Part shown: positions 45,186 through 54,888 of the stretch, piece after piece | How the letters are laid out: each line of letters begins with the position of its first letter | Numbering within the stretch: the first letter of the stretch is position 1 | NCBI GenBank assembly: GCA_902763865.1 | Contig: CACWTR010000007.1 | Span: 1-64,000 of the forward strand | Origin: an uncultured Bacteroidales bacterium | GTDB lineage: Bacteria; Bacteroidota; Bacteroidia; Bacteroidales; Bacteroidaceae | DNA length: 64,000 bases | Direction: 5' to 3' | Notes under the pieces: model-generated | What the model saw: the letters and a program-made list of their open reading frames with translations, nothing else | Database searches by the model: none | Told to the model about the DNA's origin: nothing | Made by a program: the position numbers and the translations under genes

Positions 45186-45560
45186 TCAGCCTTTATTCTC
45201 TTTCTTCAGTTCCTGAGGAATCCTGAAGCTTGTGTAGAGCTCCAGCATGCATCCGATGGTGAGGGCGACAATCCATTCCTGGCGACGGAAGGGACCCCAG
45301 TTGTGCTGCTGCATGCTCATCATGACCAATGCCACGATGAAGCAGCAACATCCCAACAACTGCTGGCGACGCAGACGCATCAAGGTCAGGTTGCGCCCCT
45401 GATACTCCGCACGAACCTGCATCAGCGTGAACATCAGTGCGCCTGTGCCGTAGATGTACATGCAGGCCACGGGGCTGACTATGAACAGGGCTACGCCGAC
45501 AAGCATCAGTATAGCTCCGCAACGGAAACAGTAGTTCTCCAAGGGAGTCAGCTCTTTCAT
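45186..45560 (-). CDS. Small conserved membrane protein
   Basis: This 124-residue protein has about four hydrophobic helices (near 15-35, 37-47, 70-82 and 95-108) and a charged C-terminus. The pattern CFRCGAILMLVGVALFIVSP and the coupling to ftsB recur in Bacteroidales. No function is known. Its start overlaps the ftsB stop codon (45557-45560, ATGA), so the two are translationally coupled and a role at the cell envelope is plausible. Confidence 0.7.
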   Translation of the reverse strand: MKELTPLENYCFRCGAILMLVGVALFIVSPVACMYIYGTGALMFTLMQVRAEYQGRNLTLMRLRRQQLLGCCCFIVALVMMSMQQHNWGPFRRQEWIVALTIGCMLELYTSFRIPQELKKENKG

Positions 45561-45898
45561 TCTTCGTCCGGTTCAGTCGTGTCTGGTTCAGGCTCGTTTT
45601 CTTCGCCTACGAAGACAAACACGTCCTCGTCGGCCCGCTTCATGTGATAGCGCTCGCGTGCAATCTTCTCAACGGCCTTGGGGTTGTTCTCCAGTTCGCG
45701 GATTTTGCTGTCTGCCTCTTCGTATTGCCGCTTGTGGGTGGCTATCTCCTGCCGAAGCATGTCGATGCGTACCCGGCGGGGATGACGGTTCAGAATGCTG
45801 TCCTCATCGACCACACCCACGATGAGCGCGATGATGAGAATGGTGAGGAAGTATTTGTGCCTGCACATGAAGAGCCAGGCGGAATGTATTTTACTCAT
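45557..45898 (-). CDS. FtsB/DivIC-type septum formation initiator
   Basis: This 113-residue cell division protein has a short cytoplasmic N-terminus and one membrane helix (KYFLTILIIALIVGVV). A periplasmic coiled coil follows (MLRQEIATHKRQYEEADSKI). The ARERYHMKRADEDVFVF motif is typical of FtsB/DivIC. An acidic tail ends the protein. FtsB links FtsQ and FtsL in the divisome. It is divergent from dnaX; TATCTTTG at 45934-45927 on the minus strand is its likely -7 box. Confidence 0.88.
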   Translation of the reverse strand: MSKIHSAWLFMCRHKYFLTILIIALIVGVVDEDSILNRHPRRVRIDMLRQEIATHKRQYEEADSKIRELENNPKAVEKIARERYHMKRADEDVFVFVGEENEPEPDTTEPDEE

Positions 45899-45926
45899 GC
45901 TGATGTCCTTTTTTCCTAACTTTATG

Positions 45927-45934
45927 CAAAGATA
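45927..45934 (-). promoter_or_regulatory. -7 box of ftsB
   Basis: The minus strand reads TATCTTTG 29 bases upstream of the ftsB start. Confidence 0.55.
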
Positions 45935-45979
45935 TAAATAAAATAATGAATAAGGACGAAGAAATCGGATTTATTTTTG

Positions 45980-45987
45980 TAACTTTG
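45980..45987 (+). promoter_or_regulatory. -7 box of dnaX
   Basis: TAACTTTG followed by C lies 19 bases before the dnaX ATG, matching TAnnTTTG. Confidence 0.6.
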
Positions 45988-46005
45988 CGAAAAATATAGA
46001 AGGTA

Positions 46006-47787
46006 ATGGAAGAATACATTGTTTCTGCGCTTAAATACCGTCCTTTGAACTTCGACTCAGTTGTCGGCCAGCGATCTCTGACCACTACACTGAAGAATGC
46101 CATCAGCTCCGGCAAGTTGGCCCATGCCTACCTCTTCTGCGGTCCGCGGGGCGTGGGCAAGACCACGTGTGCCCGTATCTTTGCGAAGGCCATCAACTGC
46201 CTTAACCCGCAGGACGGAGGCGAGCCCTGCGGCGAATGCGAAAGTTGCCGGGCCTTCGACCAGCAGCGTTCCATGAACATCCACGAGCTGGATGCCGCAA
46301 GCAACAACTCCGTCGAGGACATCAGGGAGCTGTGCAAGCAGGTGCTCATCCCGCCTCAGACGGGACGCTACAAGGTGTTCATCATCGACGAGGTCCACAT
46401 GCTTTCCAGTGCAGCCTTCAATGCCTTCCTCAAGACGCTGGAGGAACCACCCTCCTATGTCATCTTTATCTTGGCGACGACAGAGAAGCACAAAATCCTG
46501 CCGACCATTCTGAGCCGCTGCCAGGTCTATGACTTCCAGCGCATGACAACGCAGAATACCATCGACCATCTGATGTACGTGGCACAAAAGGAAGGCTATA
46601 CAGCCGAGCCGGAAGCCCTTGCACTTATCGCAGAGAAGGCCGACGGCGGTATGCGCGATGCCCTCTCCATCTTCGACCAGATGGTCAGCTTCTCCGGCGG
46701 AAACCTGACCTACGAGAATGTCTGTCAGAACCTGAACGTCCTGAGCCAGGAATACTACTTCCAGCTTGTTGACCACTTCCTTGCCTGTCGCGTGCCGGAG
46801 TGTCTGCTCCTGCTGAACGACGTGCTGCAGAAGGGCTTCGACGCGGGAAACTTCGTGGCCGGACTTGCCAGCCACATGCGCAACCTGCTTGTCAGTCGCG
46901 ATGCCGTCACGTTGCCGCTCCTGGAGATGAGCGAGAAGATGCGCTCCCGCTATCAGGAACAGGCCCAGCGCTGCCCGGTCCAGTTCCTCTACAAGGCGCT
47001 GCGCGTCTGCAACGATTGCGACCAGGCTTACCGAACCAGTCGCAACAAGCGCCTGCAGGTCGAGATATGTCTCATCCGTTGTGCGCAGCTCACCGACCCG
47101 GACAGCGCCGAAGCCTCCGGGCCTGGCCCTTCCGAGACATTGAAACCCATCAAGAAGACTGTGGCGGAACAGCCTGTCGTTCACAACGTGCCGCCTCAGC
47201 AGCCCGCACCACAGCCCGCAGCGCAAGCGTCTGCTCCACATTCGCCGGTACAAGCGTCGCCTCAACCTGCCGCAAGAGTTACCCCCCAACCCGCGGCTGC
47301 TCCTGCCGTGGCTGCAGAGGAGACAAGGAAACTCCCGAAGGTCACGTTCAAGCACTTTGGCGCCGGCAAGAAGGAGGAATCCAGTCAGCCCACCCAGCCC
47401 GAGCAGCAGACAGAAGTGCTTACCGAACCCATAGATGCCGAAAGGCTGACCTCTGCCTGGTTTGCTTTCATCGGGAGCCTGCCTCACGACAGTGTGGCGC
47501 TCGCCCAGCGCCTCAGGGGACTGCAACCGACCGTGAAGGACAGCAGTACAGCCCTGCTGACCGTCAGCAACCCTCAGGTCCAGCAGACCGTGGAAAGCCT
47601 GATGCCGCAGATGCTCGCCACGATGCGCCACGCTCTTCGTAACTCGGAATTCCGCATCGAGACGCGCCTCGAAGAGATGCAGGAAGTAGTGAAGAGCTAC
47701 AGCGCCCCCGAGATGCTGAAGATGATGCAGGAGCAGAACAGCAACGTCGGAGAACTGGTCAGCCAGCTGCAGCTGACGTTCAATTAA
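46006..47787 (+). CDS. dnaX: DNA polymerase III gamma/tau subunit
   Basis: This 593-residue clamp-loader ATPase has Walker A GPRGVGKTT at residues 46-54 and zinc-site cysteines in CLNPQDGGEPCGECESC. Walker B/DExx is FIIDEVHMLSSAAFNAFLK, with the SRC sensor in ILSRCQVYDF. Residues 1-360 form the AAA+ and collar domains. A Pro/Gln/Ala-rich linker (about 390-430) leads to a tau-like C-terminal region. No clear slippery sequence for programmed frameshifting was noticed. The gene stands alone between divergent ftsB and a repeat-bearing gap. Confidence 0.95.
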   Translation: MEEYIVSALKYRPLNFDSVVGQRSLTTTLKNAISSGKLAHAYLFCGPRGVGKTTCARIFAKAINCLNPQDGGEPCGECESCRAFDQQRSMNIHELDAASNNSVEDIRELCKQVLIPPQTGRYKVFIIDEVHMLSSAAFNAFLKTLEEPPSYVIFILATTEKHKILPTILSRCQVYDFQRMTTQNTIDHLMYVAQKEGYTAEPEALALIAEKADGGMRDALSIFDQMVSFSGGNLTYENVCQNLNVLSQEYYFQLVDHFLACRVPECLLLLNDVLQKGFDAGNFVAGLASHMRNLLVSRDAVTLPLLEMSEKMRSRYQEQAQRCPVQFLYKALRVCNDCDQAYRTSRNKRLQVEICLIRCAQLTDPDSAEASGPGPSETLKPIKKTVAEQPVVHNVPPQQPAPQPAAQASAPHSPVQASPQPAARVTPQPAAAPAVAAEETRKLPKVTFKHFGAGKKEESSQPTQPEQQTEVLTEPIDAERLTSAWFAFIGSLPHDSVALAQRLRGLQPTVKDSSTALLTVSNPQVQQTVESLMPQMLATMRHALRNSEFRIETRLEEMQEVVKSYSAPEMLKMMQEQNSNVGELVSQLQLTFN

Positions 47788-47845
47788 CGACAGGATTCCC
47801 TTCCCCCTCCCACAGCATAGCATTCCCGATGCAACGCGTCGGGTT

Positions 47846-47955
47846 GATTGCTTCATCGTGAACAAGCAATTGCTTCATCGCGATGAAGCAATTGCTCCAT
47901 CGCGATGGAGCAACGAAATCGACGTGACGTGTTCGCCGCCGTGTCACGTCGTCCT
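47846..47955. repeat. Palindromic 22-bp repeat element B1
   Basis: Five 22-bp units start at 47846, 47868, 47890, 47912 and 47934. The second and third hold the palindromes TGCTTCATCGCGATGAAGCA and TGCTCCATCGCGATGGAGCA. The fourth and fifth (AACGAAATCGACGTGACGTG, then CGCCGCCGTGTCACGTCG) form a GACGTGAC/GTCACGTC hairpin. Element B2 at 55576-55685 has the same unit order. Confidence 0.85.
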
Positions 47956-48124
47956 CCTTCATTGCATGGCATAATCATTCACTCAGGACATGATATTATG
48001 CAATGCAGCCCGTCAGCTCAACCATCCCCACTCAAACCCCATCCCGAAACACATGCTTTATTAGTAAAATAAACGAAATAGTGTTAAAATTTCATCATAA
48101 TTAGCTTTTTTGAAGTAGAAAAGG

Positions 48125-48155
48125 TTGCAGGATTGGGAAAAATGTTGTAATTTTG
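48125..48155 (+). promoter_or_regulatory. Promoter of the MORN-repeat gene
   Basis: TTG (48125-48127), a 20-nt gap and TAATTTTG (48148-48155) lie 21 bases before the ATG at 48177. They exclude the alternative start at 48153, which falls inside the -7 box. Confidence 0.7.
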
Positions 48156-48176
48156 CCATCGAACAGAATATTCCTA

Positions 48177-49310
48177 ATGAAGCGATTAGCTTGCACCATA
48201 TATTCTCTTTTTTGCCTGTCTCTTACTTGTCTGTTGGCCCAGCAGATAAAGATAGGTAATTACACCTTCCCCGGCGGCGGCGAGTACCAGGGGGAGATGT
48301 ATAAGGGAAAGCCGTATGGCACCGGCAAGACGGTTTATCCAAATGGAGACGTCCACGAAGGACAGTACGTCAAGGGCAAGCGGCAGGGTTGGGGAACCTA
48401 CCAGTTTGCCGACGGCGAGAAGTACGAAGGCGAGTGGTATCAGGACCAACAGCACGGACAGGGTACCTACTATTTCTCCGACAACAACCGCTACGAAGGC
48501 CTCTGGTTCCGCGACTATCAGCAAGGACTCGGCACGATGTACTATTACAATGGCGACGTCTATGTCGGCTCGTGGATGCAAGACAAGCGCGAAGGCTCCG
48601 GACGATACTCCTTTGCACAGGGCGGAGCCTACTACGAAGGCCAGTGGAAGAACGACATGAAGGACGGGCAGGGAGTGTTCGACTGGATGGACGGCAACCG
48701 CTATGAAGGCTCATGGCGCGAGAACAAGAAGCACGGCAAAGGGACATTCACCTATGCCACAGGCGACTCCTATACCGGCGATTGGGCCAACGATCAGCAA
48801 CACGGTCGCGGCATCTTCGTCTTTGCCGACGGCAATCGCTACGAAGGACAATACGTCAAGGGACAGCGGACCGGCGAAGGCATCTACACCTTTGCCAACG
48901 GCGACAAGTACGTGGGCCACTTCAATGCCGGCGAACAGGACGGCATGGGCACCTTTACCTGGCACACGGGAGCCTCCTACGTCGGACAGTGGCGCCACAA
49001 CAAGCAGCACGGCACAGGCCGTTACCGCTGGGCCAATGGCGACGAGTACGAAGGCGGATGGGCGGATGGCCTGCTGGAGGGAGAAGGCATCCTGCGACAG
49101 GCCGACGGCATACGATTCAAGGGAACGTTCCGCGGCGGACAGAAAGAAGGCAAAGGCATCCTCGAAGATGCCGACGGCATACGCTACGAAGGTAATTTCA
49201 GCCACGACAAGAAGAACGGTGAGTTCCTTGAAAAGGACAAGAACGGAGTCCTGCTGCGCAGAGTGGTCTATAAGGACGGCGTTCCCGTAAGCACGATAGA
49301 AAACAACTAA
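48177..49310 (+). CDS. Secreted MORN-repeat protein
   Basis: This 377-residue protein has a signal peptide (RLACTIYSLFCLSLTCLLAQ, after which QIKIG starts the mature part). At least twelve MORN repeats follow, of the form YxGxWxxxxxxGxGxYxxxDGxxYEG, spaced about 23 residues apart from about residue 25 to 350. Examples are KYEGEWYQDQQHGQGTYYF and RYEGLWFRDYQQGLGTMYYY. MORN arrays form elongated beta structures that bind lipids or proteins; the bacterial role is not known. It has its own promoter and lies 14 bp upstream of glgB, so the two may be co-transcribed. Confidence 0.9.
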   Translation: MKRLACTIYSLFCLSLTCLLAQQIKIGNYTFPGGGEYQGEMYKGKPYGTGKTVYPNGDVHEGQYVKGKRQGWGTYQFADGEKYEGEWYQDQQHGQGTYYFSDNNRYEGLWFRDYQQGLGTMYYYNGDVYVGSWMQDKREGSGRYSFAQGGAYYEGQWKNDMKDGQGVFDWMDGNRYEGSWRENKKHGKGTFTYATGDSYTGDWANDQQHGRGIFVFADGNRYEGQYVKGQRTGEGIYTFANGDKYVGHFNAGEQDGMGTFTWHTGASYVGQWRHNKQHGTGRYRWANGDEYEGGWADGLLEGEGILRQADGIRFKGTFRGGQKEGKGILEDADGIRYEGNFSHDKKNGEFLEKDKNGVLLRRVVYKDGVPVSTIENN

Positions 49311-49324
49311 ATCACATTCCACAT

Positions 49325-51430
49325 ATGGCTCGTACTAAACCAAATGCAAAGGAAGTCAAGAAACCTTCGAAAAAGAAAAAGGCTTCATCGACAGAGAAGA
49401 AGAGTAATCCAGTGCCCAACGTCCTTCGGCTCATCAAGAACGATGCTGCCCTTGCCGACTTCTCGGATGCCATCAACGGACGCCACGAACAGGCAATCCG
49501 CAAAATGGCAGAACTGACGGGCGGCACCAACAACCTCAGCGAGTTTGCCAGCGGCTACCTCTACTTCGGACTTCACAAGACGGAAGACGGATGGGTGCTG
49601 CGTGAATGGGCACCACATGCCATCGACATCTTCGTCGTAGGTGACTTCAACGGATGGAAGGAAAGTGCACGCTACGCAATGAAGCGCGTCAAAGGCTCTG
49701 CAGGCAACTGGGAGATTAAAATCAAGAACAAATCCTTCCGCCACGGCTCCCTCTTCAAGCTAATCGTTCACTGGGAAGGCGGACAAGGCGAGCGCATCCC
49801 CGCCTGGGCCACACGAGTCGTCCAGGACGAAGAGACACACATATTCTCGGCTCAAGTGTGGGACCCGGAAGAACCCTATCAATGGAAGGTCGAGAAGTTC
49901 CGTCCCGCCACCAACCCCTTGCTTATCTACGAGTGCCACATCGGAATGGCGCAGGACAAGGAAGGCGTAGGAACATACGCCGAATTCCGCGACAACATCC
50001 TGCCACGCATTGCTGCCGACGGCTACAACTGCATACAGATAATGGCCATACAGGAGCATCCCTACTACGGCAGCTTCGGCTATCACGTCAGCAGCTTCTT
50101 TGCTCCAAGCAGCCGCTTCGGTTCGCCCGACGACCTCAAGTCGCTTGTCGATAAGGCTCACAGCATGGGCATCTCCGTCATCATGGACATCGTCCATAGC
50201 CATGCCGTGAAGAATGAAGTGGAGGGTCTTGCCAACTTTGCCGGAGACCCCTACCAGTATTTCAACCGCGGAGACCGTCGCGAGCATCCTGCCTGGGACA
50301 GTCTCTGCTTCGACTACGGCAAGAACGAAGTGCTCCACTTCCTCCTCTCCAACTGCAAGTACTGGCTTGAAGAGTTCCGCTTCGACGGCTTCCGCTTCGA
50401 CGGTGTCACGTCAATGCTCTACTACAGCCACGGCCTCGGAGAGAGCTTCATGTCCTATGGCGACTACTACAACGGCCATCAGGATGGCGATGCCATCACG
50501 TATCTGACGTTGGCAAACGAGCTGATTCATAACATCAACAAGAACGCAATCACCATTGCCGAGGAAGTGAGCGGCATGCCCGGAATTGCCCTGCCAATGA
50601 AGGACGGTGGCTATGGCTTCAACTACCGACTCGCGATGAACATCCCCGACTACTGGATAAAGATCATCAAGGAGTTGCGCGACGAGGATTGGAAACCAAG
50701 CTCCATCCTCTGGGAGCTCACCAATCGCCGACGCGACGAGAAGACAATCTCCTATTGCGAAAGTCACGACCAGGCACTCGTCGGGGACAAAACCATCATC
50801 TTCCGTCTCATCGACAGCGACATGTACTGGCACTTCAAGAAGGGCGACGAGAACTCGAATGTCAACCGCGGCATCGCACTCCACAAGATGATACGTCTCG
50901 TAACGCTCGGCACCATCAACGGTGGCTACCTGAATTTCATGGGCAACGAGTTCGGCCATCCCGAGTGGATAGACTTCCCGCGTGAAGGCAACGGATGGAG
51001 CTACAAGTATGCCCGCAGGCAGTGGAACCTTGTTGACAACAAGGACCTGTGCTTCCATTACTTAGGAGACTTTGATGCAGCAATGCTGAAGGTAATCAAG
51101 AAGCATCGCGGCTTTGAGAAACAGGCTTTCGTCGAAATCTGGCACAACGACGGCGACCAAGTGTTTGCCTTCCGCCGCGGCGACCTGCTGTTCTTCTTCA
51201 ACTTCAGTCCCTGCAACTCATACACGGGATATGGTTTCATGGTGGAACAGGGCGCCTATGAGTACCTCCTCAATACTGACGACCCGAGCTTTGGCGGCAA
51301 TGGATTCAACGACGACAAGCTTATTCACTACACCAACTATGACCAGCGCCTGGCTCGCGAAAACAAGGGTTGGCTCCAGCTCTACCTTCCGACCCGCACG
51401 GCCTGTGTCCTCAAGAAGCTGAAGGAATAA
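49325..51430 (+). CDS. glgB: 1,4-alpha-glucan branching enzyme (GH13)
   Basis: This 701-residue enzyme makes alpha-1,6 branches in glycogen. A Lys-rich N-terminal extension (about 1-28) precedes the N-terminal carbohydrate-binding module (LREWAPHAIDIFVVGDFNGW). The GH13 barrel has MDIVHSHA (conserved region I), DGFRFDGVTSMLYY with the nucleophile Asp, and AEEVSGMP with the acid/base Glu. SYCESHDQAL holds the region IV His-Asp. The wording resembles the eukaryote-like GH13_8 branch often found in Bacteroidetes. No other glycogen genes lie nearby. Confidence 0.94.
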   Translation: MARTKPNAKEVKKPSKKKKASSTEKKSNPVPNVLRLIKNDAALADFSDAINGRHEQAIRKMAELTGGTNNLSEFASGYLYFGLHKTEDGWVLREWAPHAIDIFVVGDFNGWKESARYAMKRVKGSAGNWEIKIKNKSFRHGSLFKLIVHWEGGQGERIPAWATRVVQDEETHIFSAQVWDPEEPYQWKVEKFRPATNPLLIYECHIGMAQDKEGVGTYAEFRDNILPRIAADGYNCIQIMAIQEHPYYGSFGYHVSSFFAPSSRFGSPDDLKSLVDKAHSMGISVIMDIVHSHAVKNEVEGLANFAGDPYQYFNRGDRREHPAWDSLCFDYGKNEVLHFLLSNCKYWLEEFRFDGFRFDGVTSMLYYSHGLGESFMSYGDYYNGHQDGDAITYLTLANELIHNINKNAITIAEEVSGMPGIALPMKDGGYGFNYRLAMNIPDYWIKIIKELRDEDWKPSSILWELTNRRRDEKTISYCESHDQALVGDKTIIFRLIDSDMYWHFKKGDENSNVNRGIALHKMIRLVTLGTINGGYLNFMGNEFGHPEWIDFPREGNGWSYKYARRQWNLVDNKDLCFHYLGDFDAAMLKVIKKHRGFEKQAFVEIWHNDGDQVFAFRRGDLLFFFNFSPCNSYTGYGFMVEQGAYEYLLNTDDPSFGGNGFNDDKLIHYTNYDQRLARENKGWLQLYLPTRTACVLKKLKE

Positions 51431-51458
51431 GGTTGGGAACCTCTTCGACTCGTTCCGA

Positions 51459-52472
51459 CTAAAAGCGCACACCGAACAGGGTACGTACAATCCATTTGTT
51501 TTGGTTGACGATAACGACCTTGTCATCGAACAAAGAGTTGTTCATCACCAGTGTGGCGCCAACGAAGTAGCGAGGAGATATATTATAGATGACAGCAGCA
51601 CGCTCGTTGAAGATCATGTTGAATCGCATTCGGCCAGCGTGTCTGCTTTCATTGTTTATAGTCAAATCATTGCGATTGTAGAAGACAAACGTGGGAAGGA
51701 CAGACAGGTGAAGCAGCCACTTCCTGCCCAGGACGAGGTTGTAGCCGTAGCCGCCTCCAATGCCGATGTGTCCGACGTTGATGGTGACGTCGGGGGCATT
51801 GGGGTTGCGTGCTTTCAGTTCCTCATTTGTCCGGATGCTGCCCCCCTGATAGCTCAAGCCTGCCAGCCATGAACCTGCAGAGCGCCGCTGAATATAACTC
51901 TGGTTGAAGGCTGCGGGGAAGGAGAAGCGACGACTGTTGAAACAGTAGTATGCGACAACGTTGAAGACCTTCATCGTGATGTCGTCAGCCTCCATTCTAT
52001 GCATTGTGCCGTTTCGCTCGACGTTGCCCGACATGGACGAGGTACGGAGGTAGCTGGCATCAATGCTCAGCCGACGTCCGTAGTAGTTGACGTTTACTTC
52101 GAAGTCATTATAGAATCCGCTGAACTTTGCAGGATTGATGGAGTAGCTGGCCGATATGCCGCAATAGGAGGCTCCGATGGAGATGGTTGCCTTATGGCGT
52201 GAGCTGAGGTCAGCTTTCGAATGAACGTCGTTGATGGTGCCTTTTGCGTGGATGCTGTTGCCTGTCAGGTTAGCCTTGAGCTTCAAGGTCAGCTTTCCTT
52301 CGGGTCGGACGACGTAATTCGTGTCGTAGGCGGTGCGGTAATAGCGTGTGGTCAGGATGCTGTCGGTCTTTGTCCATATCCTCTTCAGGAAGCTCTGGGC
52401 TTGGGCTTCGCTGAACGAAAGGATAAGTGCGGCAAGAGTTGTCGTCCACTTCAACAGTTTGTCAGCTTGCAT
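51459..52472 (-). CDS. DUF4421-family outer membrane protein
   Basis: This 337-residue protein starts at the Met codon at 52472, chosen because it begins a good signal peptide (MQADKLLKWTTTLAALILSF, cleaved after AQAQ). A longer frame from 52511 adds 13 polar residues and spoils it. Alternating beta strands such as KATISIGASYCGISASYSIN and a C-terminal aromatic end (TLFGVRF) fit an outer membrane barrel. It matches the Bacteroidales DUF4421 type; function unknown. It is the last of the minus-strand group ffh-folD-DUF4421 and is convergent with glgB. Confidence 0.75.
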   Translation of the reverse strand: MQADKLLKWTTTLAALILSFSEAQAQSFLKRIWTKTDSILTTRYYRTAYDTNYVVRPEGKLTLKLKANLTGNSIHAKGTINDVHSKADLSSRHKATISIGASYCGISASYSINPAKFSGFYNDFEVNVNYYGRRLSIDASYLRTSSMSGNVERNGTMHRMEADDITMKVFNVVAYYCFNSRRFSFPAAFNQSYIQRRSAGSWLAGLSYQGGSIRTNEELKARNPNAPDVTINVGHIGIGGGYGYNLVLGRKWLLHLSVLPTFVFYNRNDLTINNESRHAGRMRFNMIFNERAAVIYNISPRYFVGATLVMNNSLFDDKVVIVNQNKWIVRTLFGVRF

Positions 52473-52522
52473 ATCAGCAGGAATATGGCCGGTGCTCTTT
52501 GCCCTCAGCATTCCTTTGTCGG

Positions 52523-53398
52523 CTAATAGTACAGGTGCTTGCCTGCGGCGAGTGTGTTGAGCATGAGCATGCAGATAGTCATGGGTCCTACGCCGCCGGG
52601 CACGGGGGTGATGTAGGAGCAGAGGGGTGCTACGTTCTCGAAATCGACGTCTCCGGAGAGTCGGAATCCGCTCTTCTTTGTTGCATCAGGCACTCGTGTC
52701 GTGCCAACGTCAATGACCACGGCTCCGGGTTTCACCATGTCTGCCTTCAGGAAGGCGGGTTGTCCGATGGCTGCGATGATGATGTCAGCCTGCCGGCATT
52801 CCTCTTTGAGTGTGGCTGAGCGGCTATGGCAGACGGTGACGGTGCTGTCGCCATACTGTTTCTGCATCATGAGCTGTGCCATCGGTTTGCCGACGATGTT
52901 CGAGCGTCCGAGGATGACACACTTCTTTCCGCTGGTCGGTATGTCGTAGCGACGGAGCAGTTCCAGGATGCCTTTCGGCGTGGCGCTGATGTAGCAAGGC
53001 AGTCCGATAGCCATTCGCCCTACATTGATGGGGTGGAAGCCGTCCACGTCCTTGCGGTAGTCGATGGCTTCGATGACTTTCTGCTCGCTGATGTGGCGGG
53101 GCAGGGGAAGCTGGACGATGAATCCATCCACTGTCTCGTCGCGGTTCAGCTTCCCGACTTCCTCAAGGAGCTGTGCTTCGGTGATGTCGTCCTCGAAGCG
53201 GAGCAAGGTGCTCTGGAAGCCGCAGGCTTCGCATGCCAGCACCTTGTTGCGCACGTAGGTCTCGCTGCCTCCGTCGTGTCCGACAAGGATTGCTGCCAGG
53301 TGTGGTCGCTTTCCGCCTTGGGCTACGATGTTATCTACTTCTGCCTTAATCTCTGCCTTGATGGTGGCAGCTGTCTGTTTTCCGTCGATTAATTTCAC
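52523..53398 (-). CDS. folD: Methylenetetrahydrofolate dehydrogenase/cyclohydrolase
   Basis: This 291-residue bifunctional enzyme interconverts one-carbon folates with NADP. Signatures include the catalytic [14 protein letters not shown] segment (Lys) and [13 protein letters not shown]. The NAD(P)-binding segments [14 protein letters not shown] and [16 protein letters not shown] near the C-terminus are also present. The length matches FolD. It lies 40 bp downstream of ffh on the same strand. Confidence 0.96.
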   Translation of the reverse strand: MKLIDGKQTAATIKAEIKAEVDNIVAQGGKRPHLAAILVGHDGGSETYVRNKVLACEACGFQSTLLRFEDDITEAQLLEEVGKLNRDETVDGFIVQLPLPRHISEQKVIEAIDYRKDVDGFHPINVGRMAIGLPCYISATPKGILELLRRYDIPTSGKKCVILGRSNIVGKPMAQLMMQKQYGDSTVTVCHSRSATLKEECRQADIIIAAIGQPAFLKADMVKPGAVVIDVGTTRVPDATKKSGFRLSGDVDFENVAPLCSYITPVPGGVGPMTICMLMLNTLAAGKHLYY

Positions 53399-53438
53399 GA
53401 TTTGACTATTTTGCGATTTGAAATTTAATGTTCAATGG

Positions 53439-54776
53439 TCAAAAGGGGGCTTTGCCTTTCATCATTGCAGCCATTTGCTGCATCTTGCTTTTGTCGGTGA
53501 CGAGCTTCATCATCTTGCGTGTCTGGTCGAATTGCTTTATCAGGCGGTTCACCTCCTGGATGCTTGTGCCCGAGCCTTTGGCGAGTCGCATTCTGCGGCT
53601 GGTGTTGAGGCATTCGGGGTGGGTTCGTTCCTTTGGTGTCATGCTTTGGATGATGGCTTCGATGTTCTTGAAGGCATTGTCGTCGATGTCTATGTCCTTG
53701 ATGGCCTTGCCTACGCCGGGAATCATGCCGGCCAGGTCCTTGAGGCTGCCCATCTTCTTGATTTGCTGTATCTGTCCCATGAAGTCGTTGAAGTCGAACT
53801 GGTTCTTCTGGATTTTGCGTTCCAGCCGACGTGCTTCCTCTTCATCGTACTGTTCCTGTGCTCTCTCGACGAGCGAGACGATGTCGCCCATTCCGAGGAT
53901 GCGGTCGGCCATTCGGCTTGGGTGGAAGGGGTCGAGTGCTTCCATCTTCTCGCCTGTGCCGACGAACTTGATGGGTTTGTTGACGACGCTTCTGATGCTG
54001 AGTGCCGCACCGCCCCGGGTGTCGCCGTCGAGCTTGGTGAGGATGACGCCTGTGTAGTCGAGTCGGTCATTGAATTCCTTGGCGGTGTTGACGGCATCCT
54101 GTCCGGTCATTGCATCAACGACGAAGAGAATCTCGTCGGGCTGTACGGCATCGCGGATGTCCTGTATCTGCTGCATCAGCTCTTCGTCGATGGCCTGTCG
54201 TCCGGCGGTATCGATGATGAGCACGTCGTGCCCCTTGGCTTTGGCATACTGGATGGCATTGCGGGCAACGAGTACAGGGTCGGTGGCGCCTTCCTCGATG
54301 TAAACCGGCACTCCGACCTGTTCGCCCAGCACGCGCAGCTGTTCCATTGCAGCCGGTCGGAAGGTGTCGCAGGCGGCCAGCAGGGGATTCTTGCCGCGCT
54401 TCTCGTGGAGGAGCTTTGCCAGCTTGCCGCTCATCGTGGTCTTGCCGGCACCGTTCAGGCCAGCCATGAGGATGATGGCCGGATGTCCCTTCAGGTTCAT
54501 GTCGGTGGTTTCGCCGCCCATCAGTTCTGCCAGCTCGTCGTGGACAATCTTCACCATCAGCTGTTGCGGCTTGACGGCGGTCAGGACGTCCTGTCCGAGT
54601 GCTTTCTGCTTTACGGTATCGGTGAACGACTTTGCAACCTTGTAGTTCACGTCGGCATCGAGCAGGGCGCGGCGCACGTCTTTCAGCGTCTCGGCAACGT
54701 TTATCTCTGTAATCTTTCCTTCGCCTTTCAGTATCTTGAACGACCTTTCGAGTCGCTCGCTTAGGTTTTCAAACAT
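53439..54776 (-). CDS. ffh: Signal recognition particle protein Ffh
   Basis: This 445-residue SRP GTPase binds signal sequences and 4.5S RNA and targets membrane proteins to FtsY. An N domain occupies about 1-90. The G domain has P-loop GLNGAGKTTMSGKLA, DTAGRQAIDEELM and TKLDGDTRGGAA. A methionine-rich M domain has SRRMRLAKGSGTSIQEVNRL and ends in MQQMAAMMKGKAPF. The M-domain motif favours Ffh over FtsY. The SRP RNA was not found in the window. Confidence 0.96.
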   Translation of the reverse strand: MFENLSERLERSFKILKGEGKITEINVAETLKDVRRALLDADVNYKVAKSFTDTVKQKALGQDVLTAVKPQQLMVKIVHDELAELMGGETTDMNLKGHPAIILMAGLNGAGKTTMSGKLAKLLHEKRGKNPLLAACDTFRPAAMEQLRVLGEQVGVPVYIEEGATDPVLVARNAIQYAKAKGHDVLIIDTAGRQAIDEELMQQIQDIRDAVQPDEILFVVDAMTGQDAVNTAKEFNDRLDYTGVILTKLDGDTRGGAALSIRSVVNKPIKFVGTGEKMEALDPFHPSRMADRILGMGDIVSLVERAQEQYDEEEARRLERKIQKNQFDFNDFMGQIQQIKKMGSLKDLAGMIPGVGKAIKDIDIDDNAFKNIEAIIQSMTPKERTHPECLNTSRRMRLAKGSGTSIQEVNRLIKQFDQTRKMMKLVTDKSKMQQMAAMMKGKAPF

Positions 54777-54792
54777 CTTTAATTTACGGTTA

Positions 54793-54823
54793 AGTCCCTT
54801 CCAAACCTCCCCTTAATGGGAAG
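54793..54823. repeat. GC-rich hairpin repeat upstream of ffh
   Basis: The minus strand reads CTCCTTCCCATTAAGGGGAG followed by GTTTGGAAGGGAC. It is the intergenic form of the sequence found twice, in frame, in the DUF6057 gene. Confidence 0.65.
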
Positions 54824-54888
54824 GAGACATGTTAAGGCAGGGTACATTATGTTATTAATTCTTTTTTTCCTTGTGTTTCGCTTCACGT

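Larger units (their letters stand above)
47788..48176. other. 389-bp gap after dnaX
   Basis: The gap contains repeat element B1 (47846-47955) and, at its right end, the promoter of the MORN gene. The stretch 47956-48120 shows no recognised feature. A minus-strand ORF at 47780-47962 runs through the repeats and is not credible as a gene. Confidence 0.6.

Noticed and set aside
46057-47865. 602-codon ORF opposite dnaX
   Set aside because: Antisense shadow; dnaX motifs on the plus strand are complete and the shadow runs on into the downstream gap.
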